This document shows, one piece after another, positions 12,415-24,526 of a stretch of 64,000 nucleotides of DNA (position 1 is the stretch's first letter; every line of letters starts with the position of its first letter). Source of the stretch: Symbiodinium natans (Eukaryota; Sar; Dinophyceae; Suessiales; Symbiodiniaceae). Both the position numbers and the translations under genes were made by a program. The notes under the pieces are model-generated. The model was not told the DNA's origin. It made no database searches and worked only from the letters and a program-made list of their open reading frames with translations. Where the stretch lies: assembly GCA_905221605.1 (NCBI GenBank), contig CAJNDS010002204.1, forward strand, positions 211,001 through 275,000, in the 5' to 3' direction.

Positions 12415-14827
12415 ATTTTGAAATCGGCGGTTTTCGCTCTGCGTCACTGATCCTTTAGCTCAAGGGCATCAGATGGAGCCTGTGACAATTCTCGTCCCCT
12501 TGCAATTTAGTGGAAGATTATAAGGCGCACTTAGGGTTTGTGGCTGCAGGCTTTCGGGCGGAAAGCCCACCACACCTCGTCTTCAAGGATTTACAGCTGC
12601 CAAATCCCGAAGGCCTCAACCCCTCCCTAGAGCCCTAAGCCCCAAAACGACAGACACGAAGCTATCACGCCGAAATTTCGACCTAACAAACCTCCAAACT
12701 TGCCTAACCACTAAACACTACAAAATGAGCTGATGGTATTGGCGTCTTCTGATGCATTAAGTTCAGGGAACAAGAGATGAGAGGTTAGACGAGGATATAG
12801 CTTAACATAGCTTTTGCACTTAAGGTTTTGCGCACGGACGTGACAAATCCACTGCTTCGATTTGTCGAATTCGGGTTGGCGCGCATGCGCCAACATTCGA
12901 AAGTCAAATGTTCGAGTTTTCGACAGATTGAATTTGTGCAAGAAGCGCAAGTGTTCCTGGAATGCTCAGGGCTTGGATTTGGTTAGCATGGAAACTTCCA
13001 AAGTATCCGCACAGGCCTGCCTCACCCATTTGCATCCGAAGGGTGGCCTGGTAAGATTCCCATCCTGCCGAAAAAGCGAAACTCGGGGCGGCACTTCACC
13101 AAAAGGACATAAGGTATGTAAGGAACCAAAAATGCCTTCAGTGCAGTCGGAGCAGTAGGTCCGTCGCCGCCATATCGTGCCTGCAACTGCGTTGCAAGTA
13201 GAAACCTAGTAGCGAATTCAACAAATGGATGGCGCAGCGAAACACAAAGCTGTGAGCTCGGATAGGAAGAGCTTAGATGAAGCCGTCGGAAAGATCCCCA
13301 AATGCAGACGGCAAGGGCCCCGGGCATGTCGATGTCGCAACCTCAAAGCCAATGTTCAACGTTTTGCAAGTCGCTGCAGAGATCTGCTTCGCTGTTGGAA
13401 TCGGGGGCAGGGCAGCCCGGCATGCTAATTGCGTTTCGAGACCCGCGTCTAAACGGCTTTCGTTTGACACGAGGTACATCAGACCAGAAGCCATCCTCAT
13501 ACCCTGGAAAATCTGCAACAGTGCAACACAGTGAATGCCGTGCGCACACAATGTAACGTCCATCGCGTAGCGCATACAGCCCTTCTGCCAGCGTGGACCC
13601 CAAACAGCACAAGACCACCAAAGGCATTCCAAGAGCACGCGTCAGTCCCAAGAGCACGTGAAGAGGAGCACTCCAGAACTCTAAGAGCCTCTTCCAAATA
13701 GCACTCCCAGAGCTCTCAGGTATGTGAAGAGCTTCCAAGCCATCTAAGACTCTAAGACCGCCCAAGAGTGATGTCGAGCAGTCGAGACACCAAGAGCAAC
13801 GACAGCTCTGCAGTTCTGCGTTTCGCGACAAGGATGCTACAAAAGCAACGACAGTCCTCGCAAGACCCAGACCCTCAAATCCATGACAGCTTTGCACTTC
13901 GCGAGGAGCATGAGCACAGGGACAGACGAAAACGCCAAAGTCCAACTACAGTTCTGCACTTCAAGAGGTGCATGTGCACGGGAACAAAAGGCAGAGTACC
14001 ATTTTGCGACAAAGAGACTACACAAGCGACGGCGGGTCTGCACTTGACGAAGAGAATTCGCAGGGAACCGAGCGAAAGGCGCCATTTGCAACACCACGAA
14101 ATGCCAATCCGAACCCGTCCAACAGCCCAAAACGCTGATGCAAGCCTCATTTCGGGAGCTCCCAAGAACTCTGCGCTTCTGCCCCGGCCGGCAAACCCTA
14201 AACCCCTTTTTTGCTTAACATTGGAGCCCGTGTTGGTCTGCTTGGGGAAGTCTGCACTGTTTTTCAGACCATTACCATCCACTACCATCTCAAACTTGGA
14301 GATGGGCTTTTGGAAAGGGAAGTCTTCGAGCTCCGGCCTTTCCCCGCCATCACCCGGTCAAGACTCCAATCAAGACAGAAACTTGCCTTAAAACCATCCA
14401 AAACCGCAATCCAAGCCGCCCAGTCCCAGCAGTGGCTGCAGCGCGACAACTCGGGATGTCTTTCCTGCAGCGGGAACTACATCAACTACATGGCCTGTCT
14501 TCTTGGAGGTAAAAACTGACGCCTCTTCAGCGAAGCGAGGAGGGGTTTTGGGACTACCTTCCCTTGTTCTTTAAACCGCTCGGGTCGCTTGTGGAGAAAC
14601 AAAGAACTTCACATCCCTCACCTGGGGCAACCTGTCGTGGCTTATATTCGCCTCGGCTTCCTGCCGAGAAGCGTCTAGAACAAGCAGACCCGGGGTCCTC
14701 CTTCACCCTAAGCCAACCCTTCCCCCCAGGCAAAATTTTCTGACGCCCCGGCCCAGTGGGACCCCCCTCGATGGCTTGGGGCAGCTGCAAACCGATGCCG
14801 TGGGGGGGTCCCGCCTGTCGGCGGCTC
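12415..14827. other. Intergenic DNA with diverged tandem repeats
   Basis: About 13783-14060 contains diverged repeats of roughly 60-80 bp sharing pieces such as GCAACGACAG, TCTGCACTTC and TTCGCGA. These keep both strands open (207 codons plus, 200 codons minus) without protein-like motifs. The rest shows nothing recognisable apart from scattered CCCTAAACCC-like pieces near 12600 and 14200. Confidence 0.4.
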
Positions 14828-15286
14828 CTAGACAGAGGCGCTCCAACAAGCACGAACTTTTGGGACCCCCTGAAACCTGCCTGAAACCCCTTGAGACCCC
14901 TGTAGACTCATGCGACCTGGCTGGACTGCAACCCCTTTGGGAGCCCTGGAACCTTTCCCAGAAAGCCTCTTTCCTCCTTTGCTGTCCGTGGGCCGGCCCG
15001 GCTGCCGAGGCGGTGCGCGCAAGCGTTTACAATAACTTGTTAGCTGCGATGTGGCTGTGAAAGCTGCGGCGAACTCAGAGGCTCTAGCATCCAGTCGCCT
15101 ATGCCACAACCTCGGATTGCCACTTTCAAGCCGCCTTAATCCCTTTAGAGTGGCCTCTGAAATAGCAACTGCTACATTATGATCATTATGTTGTGCTACT
15201 CTGCTTTCGGTCGGCGCCTCTCCGGGTGCCTGAAGAGCTGCGAGGATGCCTTGCATCGCCTGGTGCAAATCTGGGACATGGCGCAC
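14828..15286 (-). CDS. Candidate exon, unknown protein
   Basis: The first 80 codons of this frame read like protein (HVPDLHQAMQGILAALQAPG, VAQHNDHNVAVAISEATLKG, RRLDARASEFAAAF); the last 70 become Gly/Arg/Pro-rich and look like translated non-coding DNA. The likely exon is therefore about 15050-15286. The frame remains open somewhat upstream of the first Met, so the start is uncertain. No family recognised. Confidence 0.33.
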   Translation of the reverse strand: MRHVPDLHQAMQGILAALQAPGEAPTESRVAQHNDHNVAVAISEATLKGLRRLESGNPRLWHRRLDARASEFAAAFTATSQLTSYCKRLRAPPRQPGRPTDSKGGKRLSGKGSRAPKGVAVQPGRMSLQGSQGVSGRFQGVPKVRACWSASV

Positions 15287-18200
15287 GAATACGCGCAGAA
15301 ACGAGCATACAGCAGCAGGAATTTGCGACTAGGTAACTCATAACAACAAGCAACTCACGCATGCAACGTATCCTCAACAAGAACAGCTCTCTTTACAGTT
15401 CTGCCCGCCGTCCATTGCTTCGATCTTTGCCTAGCCTGCCAGGCGCCCTGGCAGCAGGGTGCTCCCCGTGGCCACGTGGACCACACTGCGCCACTCCAGG
15501 TGTCCGCGAGGCTCGGGAAGCCCAGCCTGAGAGACGTCGCGACAGCAATTCAGAAGAGCAATGCAGAGATCGCTCCGACAAAAGGAAAAACAGAGTGCAT
15601 TCGCCTATTGCTTTTCTAGCTCTGCGTCCTCTCCTGCATCATCGAGGGCGCTGCCAAAACACCCATAACCAGCCACTGCCCCCTCGCGCTCTCCTGTTCA
15701 TTGGGGGACGCTTCGCAGCAGTCCATAGGGCACCATGGGGCACAACATGGCACAATCGCTCCCCGGCACGGCACGGCCCGGCCTCGCCCAAAGTCTCCCA
15801 GCGGCAGCAAGAAGCCAGGTTGATGGTAGAGAGGAAGCAGCCAACAAAGCCCCGCAGCCTCTAACAGAGATGCGAACCGACTGGAAAGTGCATTCAGGCT
15901 CATGGCAATTGCGATTCAACGTCACTGAGCTCCTTGTGGTAGCGGGCGAGTTCAAGAAGGAGGTCTCTGAACCCGCTTTCATCCCAGACTCATCCCCTCT
16001 GTCATCCCCGTCTCGCTCCATTTCGCCGTGTTTGAGGATCCCGCATCAGTCACGACCAGGGCCGATGAAGGGTGAAAGTTCTAGCGGGACAGAACTTCTT
16101 GCAGGGATTGCTGTGCTGCCGTGCGCGGGATCGGCCAAGATGCGTTCGGCCTGTACACTGGGCGACCCAAAGAACCAGCCTTGGCCGCTCATCCGGCGGT
16201 ACGCAGTACTTGATAGTACTTCTTCATGCCATCCCACCCGGCACGGAGCCAAACTGCAGCTCAGTGGAGTTGGATGAGCTTGGCAAGACAGCCAGCTTCT
16301 TAGACCCGCAGCTCTTCCCCCTTTGACCCCTCATCAACATACTAAGCAGGGCAAGCAGGCCAGGGACTAGGCTTAGCCAGAGTGACTCCTAAACAACTTA
16401 AAGGGTCATCCGACTCACACACACGCATACATGCACCCACGCCAGCCAAGACTACGAGCACGGCGGAATGAGGAGCCCAGTGCGCACAGGCTGGACACGA
16501 CACACATTGCAGTATCCCCTTGGTGCGATAGGGGGGTGAGAGAGGACTTCAAGCACCACTCCGGGGCTAAGGGGCGGTAGGCATTGCTGCATGGTGTTTC
16601 AGTGATTCATGTCCGTGCTCTGCAACATGTGGTGCTGCAATCCTATGCTTGCTTCATTGAGTCGCGCAACCATTTCTTCGGGATGCTCAGGCAGTTTTCT
16701 GAAGTCAAGGGGCCTGCGAGTAACCCTAGCGACGTTGTCTCTGAAAGCGGAACACAACGTAGACGCCAGCGTTTAAGAGCATCCCTTGTTACGTGGTCTC
16801 GTGCTGCCTCTATCTGCCTCTGGCATCTTGTGGCACTTTCCCCGGCAGACCCCAGTCCTCCACAGCTGTAAATCTGCATAGGCCGACCGAGTTTCCCTTG
16901 CGCATGCGGCCATCATATCTTCAGACGTAACAGTTCGGCACTATTCCCAGCAACCTGCTCGACAGCGTTGACGGTTCTTCTCAAGGCTTGCTCCACTTGC
17001 ATGCCCCGGCATTGACCCATCTCTTTTCAGGGCTGAGGGATCAGGGACCGCCGCATCACAAGGTGCTTCAGCATGCCCTGGATTGAAGGGGCAAGTCGAA
17101 TCAACAAAGCGAAGGAGGACTGGAGAAGTCTTGTCTCGCCTTCACACCTCGGTACCCCCCTGCTTTGCGTCGCGTGGATCGGGTGTTACGAATAACATGA
17201 GGTTATTACTTTGCCTGGCCGCTTTTTCCGCTCTCTATCTATCTTTACTTGTGTCCTGATTTCACGGTTCTTTCTGACCTTTTCTTGGTGCCTCTTTCTT
17301 CTTCATCTTCTTCTCCTCCTTTGCGGGCATGAGGGTCTGGGTTGCTCCCCTCCCCCGCGTGGCGTCTTCTGCTGCTGACAAGACAAGTGCTCACTCTGGC
17401 CTAGAAGGCCAAGCGGGCCCTGGACCACGCGAACAAAGCCCGCCAGTCCGACCTGAGACCTTGTCACGTCCCATAAAGGTCATCATTGAGACTGGCAAAT
17501 GTTGTCAAGCTTTCCTAGTGCTGCCTTTCTTGCTGACAGCACTACATACACACCCTGGTCAATGCAGTCGAAGCTCCCGTCTATCAGCAGCAGACCTCAC
17601 GAAGCAAATCACGGCTCTAGTGAGTGCCGTCGAAAGCACCCCTTTTCATGACAAACATCAAACATCCGAGCTTCCCGCAGATGAAGGGCAACGCATCCAG
17701 CTGCTCCGGTGAGAGAAGCAACGCAATCGATCTGATGGCAAAGCAGTATGGCTGCTGAGTTGTACAAGCTTATCACCAATGGCGCATCATTCGCATGAGT
17801 GTCTACGTGAGAAGAAGGCACTCTGTCAATGCGCCTGTACCACGTCAGCCAGCTCGTGAGGCGCTCTGCTACGCCGCGCGGCACTAGGCTCCTCCGGCCT
17901 CTCCCAGCGCCTGTCAACTTGGTGTGGCATTGACCAAGCTGTTGCAACCAGCACGCCAGAATGCTCGGCATTCTTTTGACGATGTTATGCGACGCTTGTC
18001 AGCGATCCGATCGTGAAGGCATGTCTCGCCCGGGCGCTAATCAAAATCACCGCCGACAGAGAAGTTGCTGAGTTAATTGCGGTTCCGTTCCGTGGTCGCT
18101 GGTGTTGGGCATGGCGACAAAAATGGCCATGATGGATGGCCATGAACCACAGGAACGGCTGATTGTCCCCTTGTCCCCTTGCTCGACTTAGCTGTGTGGT

Positions 18201-18472
18201 TCGGGCCTATGGCTCAGGTGGGCTTAGGGACTGCTTAGGCTTTGGGGGCTGGATTGGAAGCTAGTTCACGGTTCCTGCTTTGTTTATCTTTGCTTGGGGC
18301 TTGGTCGATTTTCGTAGCTTCGATGAAGCTTCAGGAGAGATCGGAGAGCCATCAAGCTTTGGAATGGGTTTTCACTTCAGTGTGCACTGTGTTTGAAGGA
18401 CAATAAACCCTAAACCCTGTCAGCGCCGGTCACCTGCATTGCGCTGGGATCACGGACGAGCAGAAGGCCATC
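15287..18472. other. Intergenic DNA
   Basis: No supported gene. Opposite-strand open frames at 15361-16326 are compositional. About 17215-17330 is a pyrimidine-rich stretch (TCTTTCTTCTTCATCTTCTT). A short CCCTAAACCC-like telomeric piece lies at about 18405-18418. Confidence 0.4.
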
Positions 18473-19345
18473 GTGAAGGCCAGCAAGATGCACGCGGGTC
18501 AGGGGGTGGACGTTTTCAGTGCTGGCGTCTGGTCTGCCATTGTTCCGATCCTCCAGCTCCAAGCCGAAGCGGTTAACCAACGTTCTGCTGGCGGAGAACC
18601 AGGAGACCGAGCCGGAACCGCTGGACAGTCCGGACGCGAGCTTCGACGATGTCGAGGTTTTCCTCGCCGTCAACAACATCCAGGCCGACAACGACGAGGC
18701 AGCGTCTGAGTCTGAAGCTGCGGGGGCCTTAGCAGTATCCTGGACGGAGCGCGGTGAAATCAATCGCTTGCAGAAAACGAGGCAGTTCGGGACTACCATG
18801 GAATGCCTCGAGACGGGCCTCTAGGATCGAAGTGAAGGAAGAACAGAGCCCGCAATGGGCCCGGGAATGCGGGTGCAGGACCAATGCTCCAAATCGGACT
18901 GGCCCGGCCGAGTCTGGCGGAGCAAACAGCAGCAAGCCGACTTCTGAGACCTTCGATGTCGAGACTTTGACGCCGGAACCCGTGTTCTTCGTCGGCGCTG
19001 AGGTACTCCGTGCTTCCCTCATCTCGTCCCAGGCTCCGGAGTGATTGAGTCGGGGTGTGGACGCACATTGCCAAGATACTCCCACTTCGGGAATGGCGAA
19101 GCTCTGTGTCCACCCTATCAATGGAGTGACTGGAGTGATCCAGGCGGCACTCATCAAGGGCAGCAACAACGCGGGCCAGATGCTGATCAACCTGAGCCAG
19201 TTCGGACCCTTTCTGTCACTACGACGGCCCACTCACCTCGAGCGTGTCCGTTGCAGAGCTGTTTTCTCATCTGCGGTTTATGACCGGGCTGAACACTTGG
19301 GGTTAAGCGCATTTAGTTTCGATGTTCAGGACGGAGGATGGTGAC
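18473..19345 (+). pseudogene. Decayed copia-like retroelement: gag end plus protease
   Basis: Four frame-shifted pieces line up in the order of a dinoflagellate copia-type polyprotein as I remember it. First, an acidic gag linker (FDDVEVFLAVNNIQADNDEA, then WTERGEINRLQKTRQFG, about 18630-18785). Second, a wrecked zinc knuckle (QWARECG) followed by GGANSSKPTSETFDVETL and FVGAEVLRASLISS (about 18830-19040). Third, a protease-like motif, VIESGCGRTL, where the catalytic Asp of the usual D-S-G is Glu (about 19040-19070). Fourth, FGNGEAL and INGVTGVIQAALIKG (about 19095-19165). No integrase or reverse transcriptase follows. Frames change at least three times, so it cannot be functional. Family assignment is from memory and needs a protein search. 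Confidence 0.55.
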
Positions 19346-19804
19346 GAAGGGGGCGCAGAGCCGCCTTCTGATAGCCACACGCAGGAGAACTATGGCAAAG
19401 AACTAGCGCCTCTGAGGGCCAATTAGCTTTACATAGTTTGACTATGGAGCTCAGAAAACATCACAAGTGGACTGGCACACGGCGCACGGAATCAGACCGA
19501 CGGAACCTGCTTGCCGATTTCTCGTCTGGTGTTGCGGCTGATGATGGGGCTATGATCCATGCCCGCTGGATTGGATCGAAAATGATCAAAAAAAACTCGA
19601 CACTGCCGAAGGAATCTACAAAACAGCGCCCCGGGCCTGAAACATGGCCGTTAGCCTGAGTTCCCATCTCCTGTCCAGAGTCGCAGCTCCCGTGACAAAG
19701 CAGAACGTTTCTTGCGACAGGGTATAGCGTGCCAACAATCGTCTACAGGACTGCCACGTGCCGCCCGCACTTCACCCAGCGTCAAGACAGAGTAAATGTT
19801 CGGG

Positions 19805-19831
19805 GCTTCGACAGGCTTCGACAGGCTTCGG
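19805..19831. repeat. Decamer repeat GCTTCGACAG x2.7
   Basis: Two exact 10-bp units and a partial third. Confidence 0.9.
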
Positions 19832-19860
19832 TGCAAACCGTAGAATCAGCATTCTCCTGA

Positions 19861-19906
19861 GCTCCATTCGCTCCATTCGCTCCTTTCGCTCCATTCGCTC
19901 CATTCG
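19861..19906. repeat. 9-bp repeat GCTCCATTC x5
   Basis: Five 9-bp units, one with a single change (GCTCCTTTC). Confidence 0.9.
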
Positions 19907-20698
19907 TCTCAGGTCCTGGGTCTACTCAAACCATGTGACAGAGCGGCTGCAGAGGGTTCCGCATGGCTCCGCTGGATTTTGCCGAGTCGCTGTTTTGCGA
20001 TTTGGATGAAGGCTCATCGCCTCAGGCAGGCAGCGTGGCTGACTTTCTGGGCTGCACTATGAGTACTATCCGGGCCAAGTCCAAAAAACATGCTTCCCAG
20101 CGGCAGTTGCCTTGCCAAATGAGCTCCAACCTCGCATGTCGTTGAGACAATGTGCAGAGCAGTCGGGCAGGAACATTATATTACTATCCTGAGACGGCCC
20201 ACCCCCTGAACATCCCTAAGCCCCAACAAGCTCGCACTGGCAACAGGGCTCCGGCAAGCCAGGTGCAAGCGCCAGCGCAAGCGGCACGTGCCCAGCTTGG
20301 CTGCGGCCACGGCGGAGTCCTTTCAAGAGGAGCTCTGGCAGCTGAGTTGAGGAGGGGATTCGGGCATAAGTTGCAGAATGATGCAGATCACGAATGTGGA
20401 CGAAAGCAGCAACATGGATGAATGGCAAATTAACTGTAAATCCTGCTGCAAGAACAAGGCCCAGCAGCAATGAGCGGGACACCGGGGACTTTGGCGGCCG
20501 TGGCCTGCCAGAACAGTCCAGAACAAATCAAAAACAGGTTTTAAAAGTACTTCCACCATGACAAAAAAACTCTCGAGTGTGAGCAAGACATCCTTGGACC
20601 ATCGGGCACAGATTTGTCGTGTTGGGCATACAGTGCAGTGGAAGGGATAGCCAACGGGCATCTAACAATCAGGTCGATTATCGAGAATGTGGCAGGGC

Positions 20699-20793
20699 AC
20701 TCCAGTGCGCACTCCGATTTGCATCCAGCGCGCACTCCCGCATCAGCATCCATCGCGCACTCTTTTTGCATCCGGTGCGCACTCCTCGGATTT
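20699..20793 (+). repeat. GCGCACTC repeats bordering telomere-like array
   Basis: The octamer GCGCACTC occurs at 20707, 20730, 20755 and 20777, spaced 22-25 bp, with related spacers (GCATCCA/GCATCCG before three of the four). It immediately precedes the TTTAGGG array and looks like a subtelomere-type repeat. Confidence 0.7.
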
Positions 20794-21187
20794 TAGGGCT
20801 TAGGGTTTTTAGGGTTTAGGGTTGTTAGGGTTTAAGGCTTTTAGGGTTTTGGGTTTTTCTATTTTAGGGGTTTTTAGGATTCAGTGTTTAGGGTTTAGGG
20901 ATTTTTGGGTTTAGGGTCTTTAGGGTTTAGGGTTTTTAGGTTTTTAGGTTTAGGTTTTAGGGTTTTTGGGTTTAGGGCTTGTAGGGTTTAGGGTTTTTAG
21001 GGTTTAGGGCTTTTAGGGTTTAGGGGTTTTTGGATCTAGGGTTTTTAGGGTTTATGGTTTTTAGGGTTTTTAGGGTTTGGGGTTTTTGGGTTTAGGATTT
21101 TTAGGGTTTAGGTTTTTGGGGTTTGGGGTTTTTAGGGTTTAGGGTTTTTGAGGGTTTTGGGTTTTTAGGGTTGAGGGTCTTTTAGGG
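20794..21187 (+). repeat. Interstitial telomere-like array (TTTAGGG type)
   Basis: Nearly 400 bp made of TTTAGGG, TTTTTAGGG and TTTTAGGG variants, often alternating as TTTTTAGGGTTTAGGG. TTTAGGG is the telomere repeat reported for several dinoflagellates. Unrelated DNA continues on both sides, so it is interstitial here and not a chromosome end. Confidence 0.85.
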
Positions 21188-21285
21188 TGCGTGCGGTTTA
21201 GCATGGAAGCCTCGAAACACACCCAGGAGCGCACACTCGACGCAAATAGGAGCGCACACTCGATGCCTTCCCGCACTCTCGGCCC
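21188..21285 (+). repeat. GAGCGCACACTCGA repeats, far border of array
   Basis: GAGCGCACACTCGA occurs twice, about 24 bp apart (near 21227 and 21250), followed by CCGCACTCTC. It resembles the GCGCACTC units on the other side of the array in the same orientation. Confidence 0.6.
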
Positions 21286-22862
21286 CGACACACTGAAAGA
21301 TCAGAGCTCTGCGTGGGCAAGTTCAACAAACGAACGCAAGCGAGGACAAGATTGAAAGACAAAAACGAACAGAGGCGTGCAGGCAGAGACAAGTGGCCCA
21401 CATTGGCCGACAAAGCAGACTCCCACCCCCCCTCCCATGCACTGGGTGCAGAACCCTAACTAAGCCTTAAACCGCCCTAAACCCTACAAGGAGCGGGGAG
21501 TACAGAGCACGGTGCAAGCAGAGCAGTTTTGCGGACGCCATTTGTCCCATTGGCCTTCCTAGACCAACCCTACACTTTCTAACCTGCCGTGCTTCCGCAC
21601 TTGCAATGGAGCTGATAAGACAAGTGTTTCATGAGAACCTCTACGAGAATGACCTCTAACCTCAAAGAAGACAATGCTCGGAAGCAGAGGACAAAAGACC
21701 AGAAGCCCGCTTGAGTCTGATATGACCTCGCGCTGAACCCTTCAGCTCATGAAGTAACGTGGCATCAGCTCATGAACTTCAACGTCAACGGCTGTCGCGT
21801 GCAAGTAGGGTAACTGGAAGCATTCGCCATTCCGTGCCTTTTGCTGGACGACGAGGGCGAAGAGCCGGAAAGAATACAGTGATCCTCCTCACTCATACAC
21901 GTGCGTGCAATCTCGCACAAGGATGAGTGCACGGCTGGTTCGGCTTGCGGTATCCTGCTTTTGGCGCAGATCCTTCAACAGCGCTGCCCTGGCCACCTTG
22001 CCAGTGGCGGGATTCCTCAGATTGGCGGACGAAAGCCAGCCCCCCGCAGCTGTAAGGCGGACATTTGCCAAACCACAGAGTATGTCAACATAAGTTGAAG
22101 ATCCCAGGGGCAGCGTCGCATGTACAAGAACATCTGTGCTCTGTGTGTGTGTGTGTGTCAAACCGGCGCATGTCAGCGTAAGTTGAAGATCCCAAGGGGT
22201 CTTAGGGGAGACGGGGACACAAGGCATCGCCTCGTGACTGACACCCGAGGCGAGGGGGAGAGGGGGGGAGGCCCCCCCGCGTAACACCACAAATCCCTGA
22301 AATATCGTGTGTGTGTGTGTGTATGCTTGGTCTGCAGTAGCCTTGGCACAAATCAGGGACTAAGGCCCTCAAGTTCTTTTTGTCCCAAAACAAGCAGGTT
22401 GCAAACAAAAGCTCCCGGAAGCGCCACAGGAGATAGCTTTCGTGCAAACTGACAGGATCCCAGCAACCTCCTTGACAACCCCACTGCTAACTATCATGGC
22501 TCCTTGCGCAGGGCACAGTGCAACGTGATGAATTCTCGACTCGAACATCTGTGTCGGCTGTACAAAGAGTGCGTAGCAGACTCCAGCATGCAGCGACATG
22601 GCGCCAAGAGACTGAAGAGGCCTTGCCAGGTAACCGCCGCTGAAATCTGCACATGGGCGATCAACTGCATTGTGGAGCTGAATTCGCTATCGCTGACGCG
22701 CTCAACCGAAAGAACTGCCCCCATCTGAATTCGCCCTCGAAATTTCAGCGCAGACTCTCACTGGAGAGAGCCACAAACATGCCGTCCTGGGGTCAAGACA
22801 CAGAAACTCACGAAGCAGGTTTTAACACAAAAACATAACACAACCAACGTAACTACAAAAAA
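21286..22862. other. Intergenic DNA with TG tracts
   Basis: No gene. It contains CCCTAAACCC-like pieces near 21450-21490, (TG)n at 22142-22158 and (GT)n at 22307-22322, and a direct repeat pair listed separately. Confidence 0.5.
22064..22202 (+). repeat. Direct repeat pair around a TG tract
   Basis: TGTCAACATAAGTTGAAGAT at about 22084 recurs as TGTCAGCGTAAGTTGAAGAT at about 22171, each followed by CCCA and GGGG, and each preceded by a related CAAACC segment. The unit is close to 90 bp and includes the TG tract once. Confidence 0.7.
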
Positions 22863-24487
22863 TCAGCTGTGACTAGCAGTGTCTTTTAACATCTGTCTTG
22901 TGAGTCTTGTGCAGCAAGTTACGTGCAGTTCAGAAAGCAAGGATGAAGCTTGGCGCCACTGCCCGCGCTGAGCACATGCATTGATGGCAGCACCATACCT
23001 GATTGCAGAAACCAGCGATTCGTCACTGCAGTAAACATATAACTGCTCGTGCACAAGTACCGTTCACGGCTTCTGATGGCATGTTGTTGTCTTTCGTTCC
23101 GGTGGTTGAATCTTCTTGGAACTCTGACGTTCACGTGTCGTAGGCTTGTTGGGCTTACAAAGGAAGCAAGACAGCCTGAAGGCGACCTGCACCGAGTGAG
23201 AACACATCGCAGGAGACAGTCAGAAATTAGGGTGAAATGACAATGAGAGAGAAAGCGGAGCGGGAGAGAAGATGACCTCCTCCTGCATCCTCCTGCATCC
23301 TCCTGCATCCTCCTGCATCCTCGTGCATCATCTGCCAAACTTGGGTATCCGGAAGGCGCCGGCTTGTACCGCACATCTCGGATCCCGACCCGTCTTCTGA
23401 CAGATCACATGCCCGATCTTCCTGAGATTGGTTGAACAGGCCTCCGCAGACTGGAGCACACTTTCAACCGGGTGCTCTGCGCACAACAACAGCGCTGGGT
23501 CTCTCAACTTCAGGAACTCAGGAACTGCTGCCGGCTGAAAACAGGTCGCGATGGAAAAACGCTCGAAAAGGCTGACCAAATTCCCAAACACGGACTGTTT
23601 CCGGAATGTCAAACTCCAGACAAGAAAGAAGATGGTAACGTCAAGGTGCGTAATGACGTTGACCCGCAAGCGACGATCACGAACATTGGCCAAGAGAGAC
23701 AATGCCTGTTCCCACTCCCCACACTGGTCACAGGCAAGAATGGCAGAACTGTACGTGATCATATCCTCTTGTAGTGTGTACTCGTGCAGCTGAAAGAGGA
23801 GGCTGAGGGCTTTCTGCCACTCACCACCCTTCTCACATGCACTGATGGTAGAGTTGAAGGTGATGATATCACAGGCTCGCTTGATGGCCAACCGCTCCAG
23901 CAAACACAAAGCAATTTGCCACATCCCATGCTTCTCACATGCACTGATTGCAGAGTTGCATGTGATTACATCGGCCTCAAGTTGACATCTCTCAAGATCA
24001 TGCAGCAGCCACAGGGCCTCCGTCCAAGCACGACCCTTCTCGCAAGCGATGATGGTTGCACTGTAAGCTATGATGTTGGCCTCTATGTGACCTTGCTGCA
24101 TCTCCAGAAATAGCTGCAGCGCCCTCTGCCATTCCTGCGCTGCTTCACACGCGCTGATCGCGGCGCTATATGTTACAACGTTTGCTCTGAGAAGCTGTAA
24201 CCTGCAGTCTGCCAATAGACTCGCCGCAACCTGCCACTGGCTTGCCTTCTCACAAGCACTGATGGTGGAGCTGAACGATATCACATCTTTTTGCAAGGAT
24301 GTTCCCGCTTCCTCGAACAGCTGCACAGCCCGCTGCCACTCCGTAGCTTTGCCACACACGCTGATTGTCGAGTTAAATGCCACCACCAAGTCCTAGCAAT
24401 AACACAAAAAGCACAACGTGAACCAACTCAGGGTACCGCAAGCTGCAAAAAAATCGACAGCCACTAAGTTCAACCTCTTGCGACATA

Positions 24488-24526
<39 letters not shown>

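Larger units (their letters stand above)
19346..20698. other. Intergenic DNA with minisatellites
   Basis: A short plus frame at 19963-20145 (MAPLDFAESLFCDLDEGSSP start) is mildly protein-like but isolated. Two short tandem repeats are listed separately. Otherwise nothing recognised; the pseudogene may extend to about 19660 in a form too decayed to follow. Confidence 0.4.

Noticed and set aside
13343-14391. Overlapping 200- and 207-codon ORFs on opposite strands
   Set aside because: Both follow diverged tandem repeats; neither has motifs or protein-like composition.
15735-16277. 180-codon plus-strand ORF
   Set aside because: Composition looks random and overlapping minus frames are also open.
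20794-21187. True chromosome end
   Set aside because: Unrelated sequence continues for tens of kilobases on both sides and the units are degenerate.
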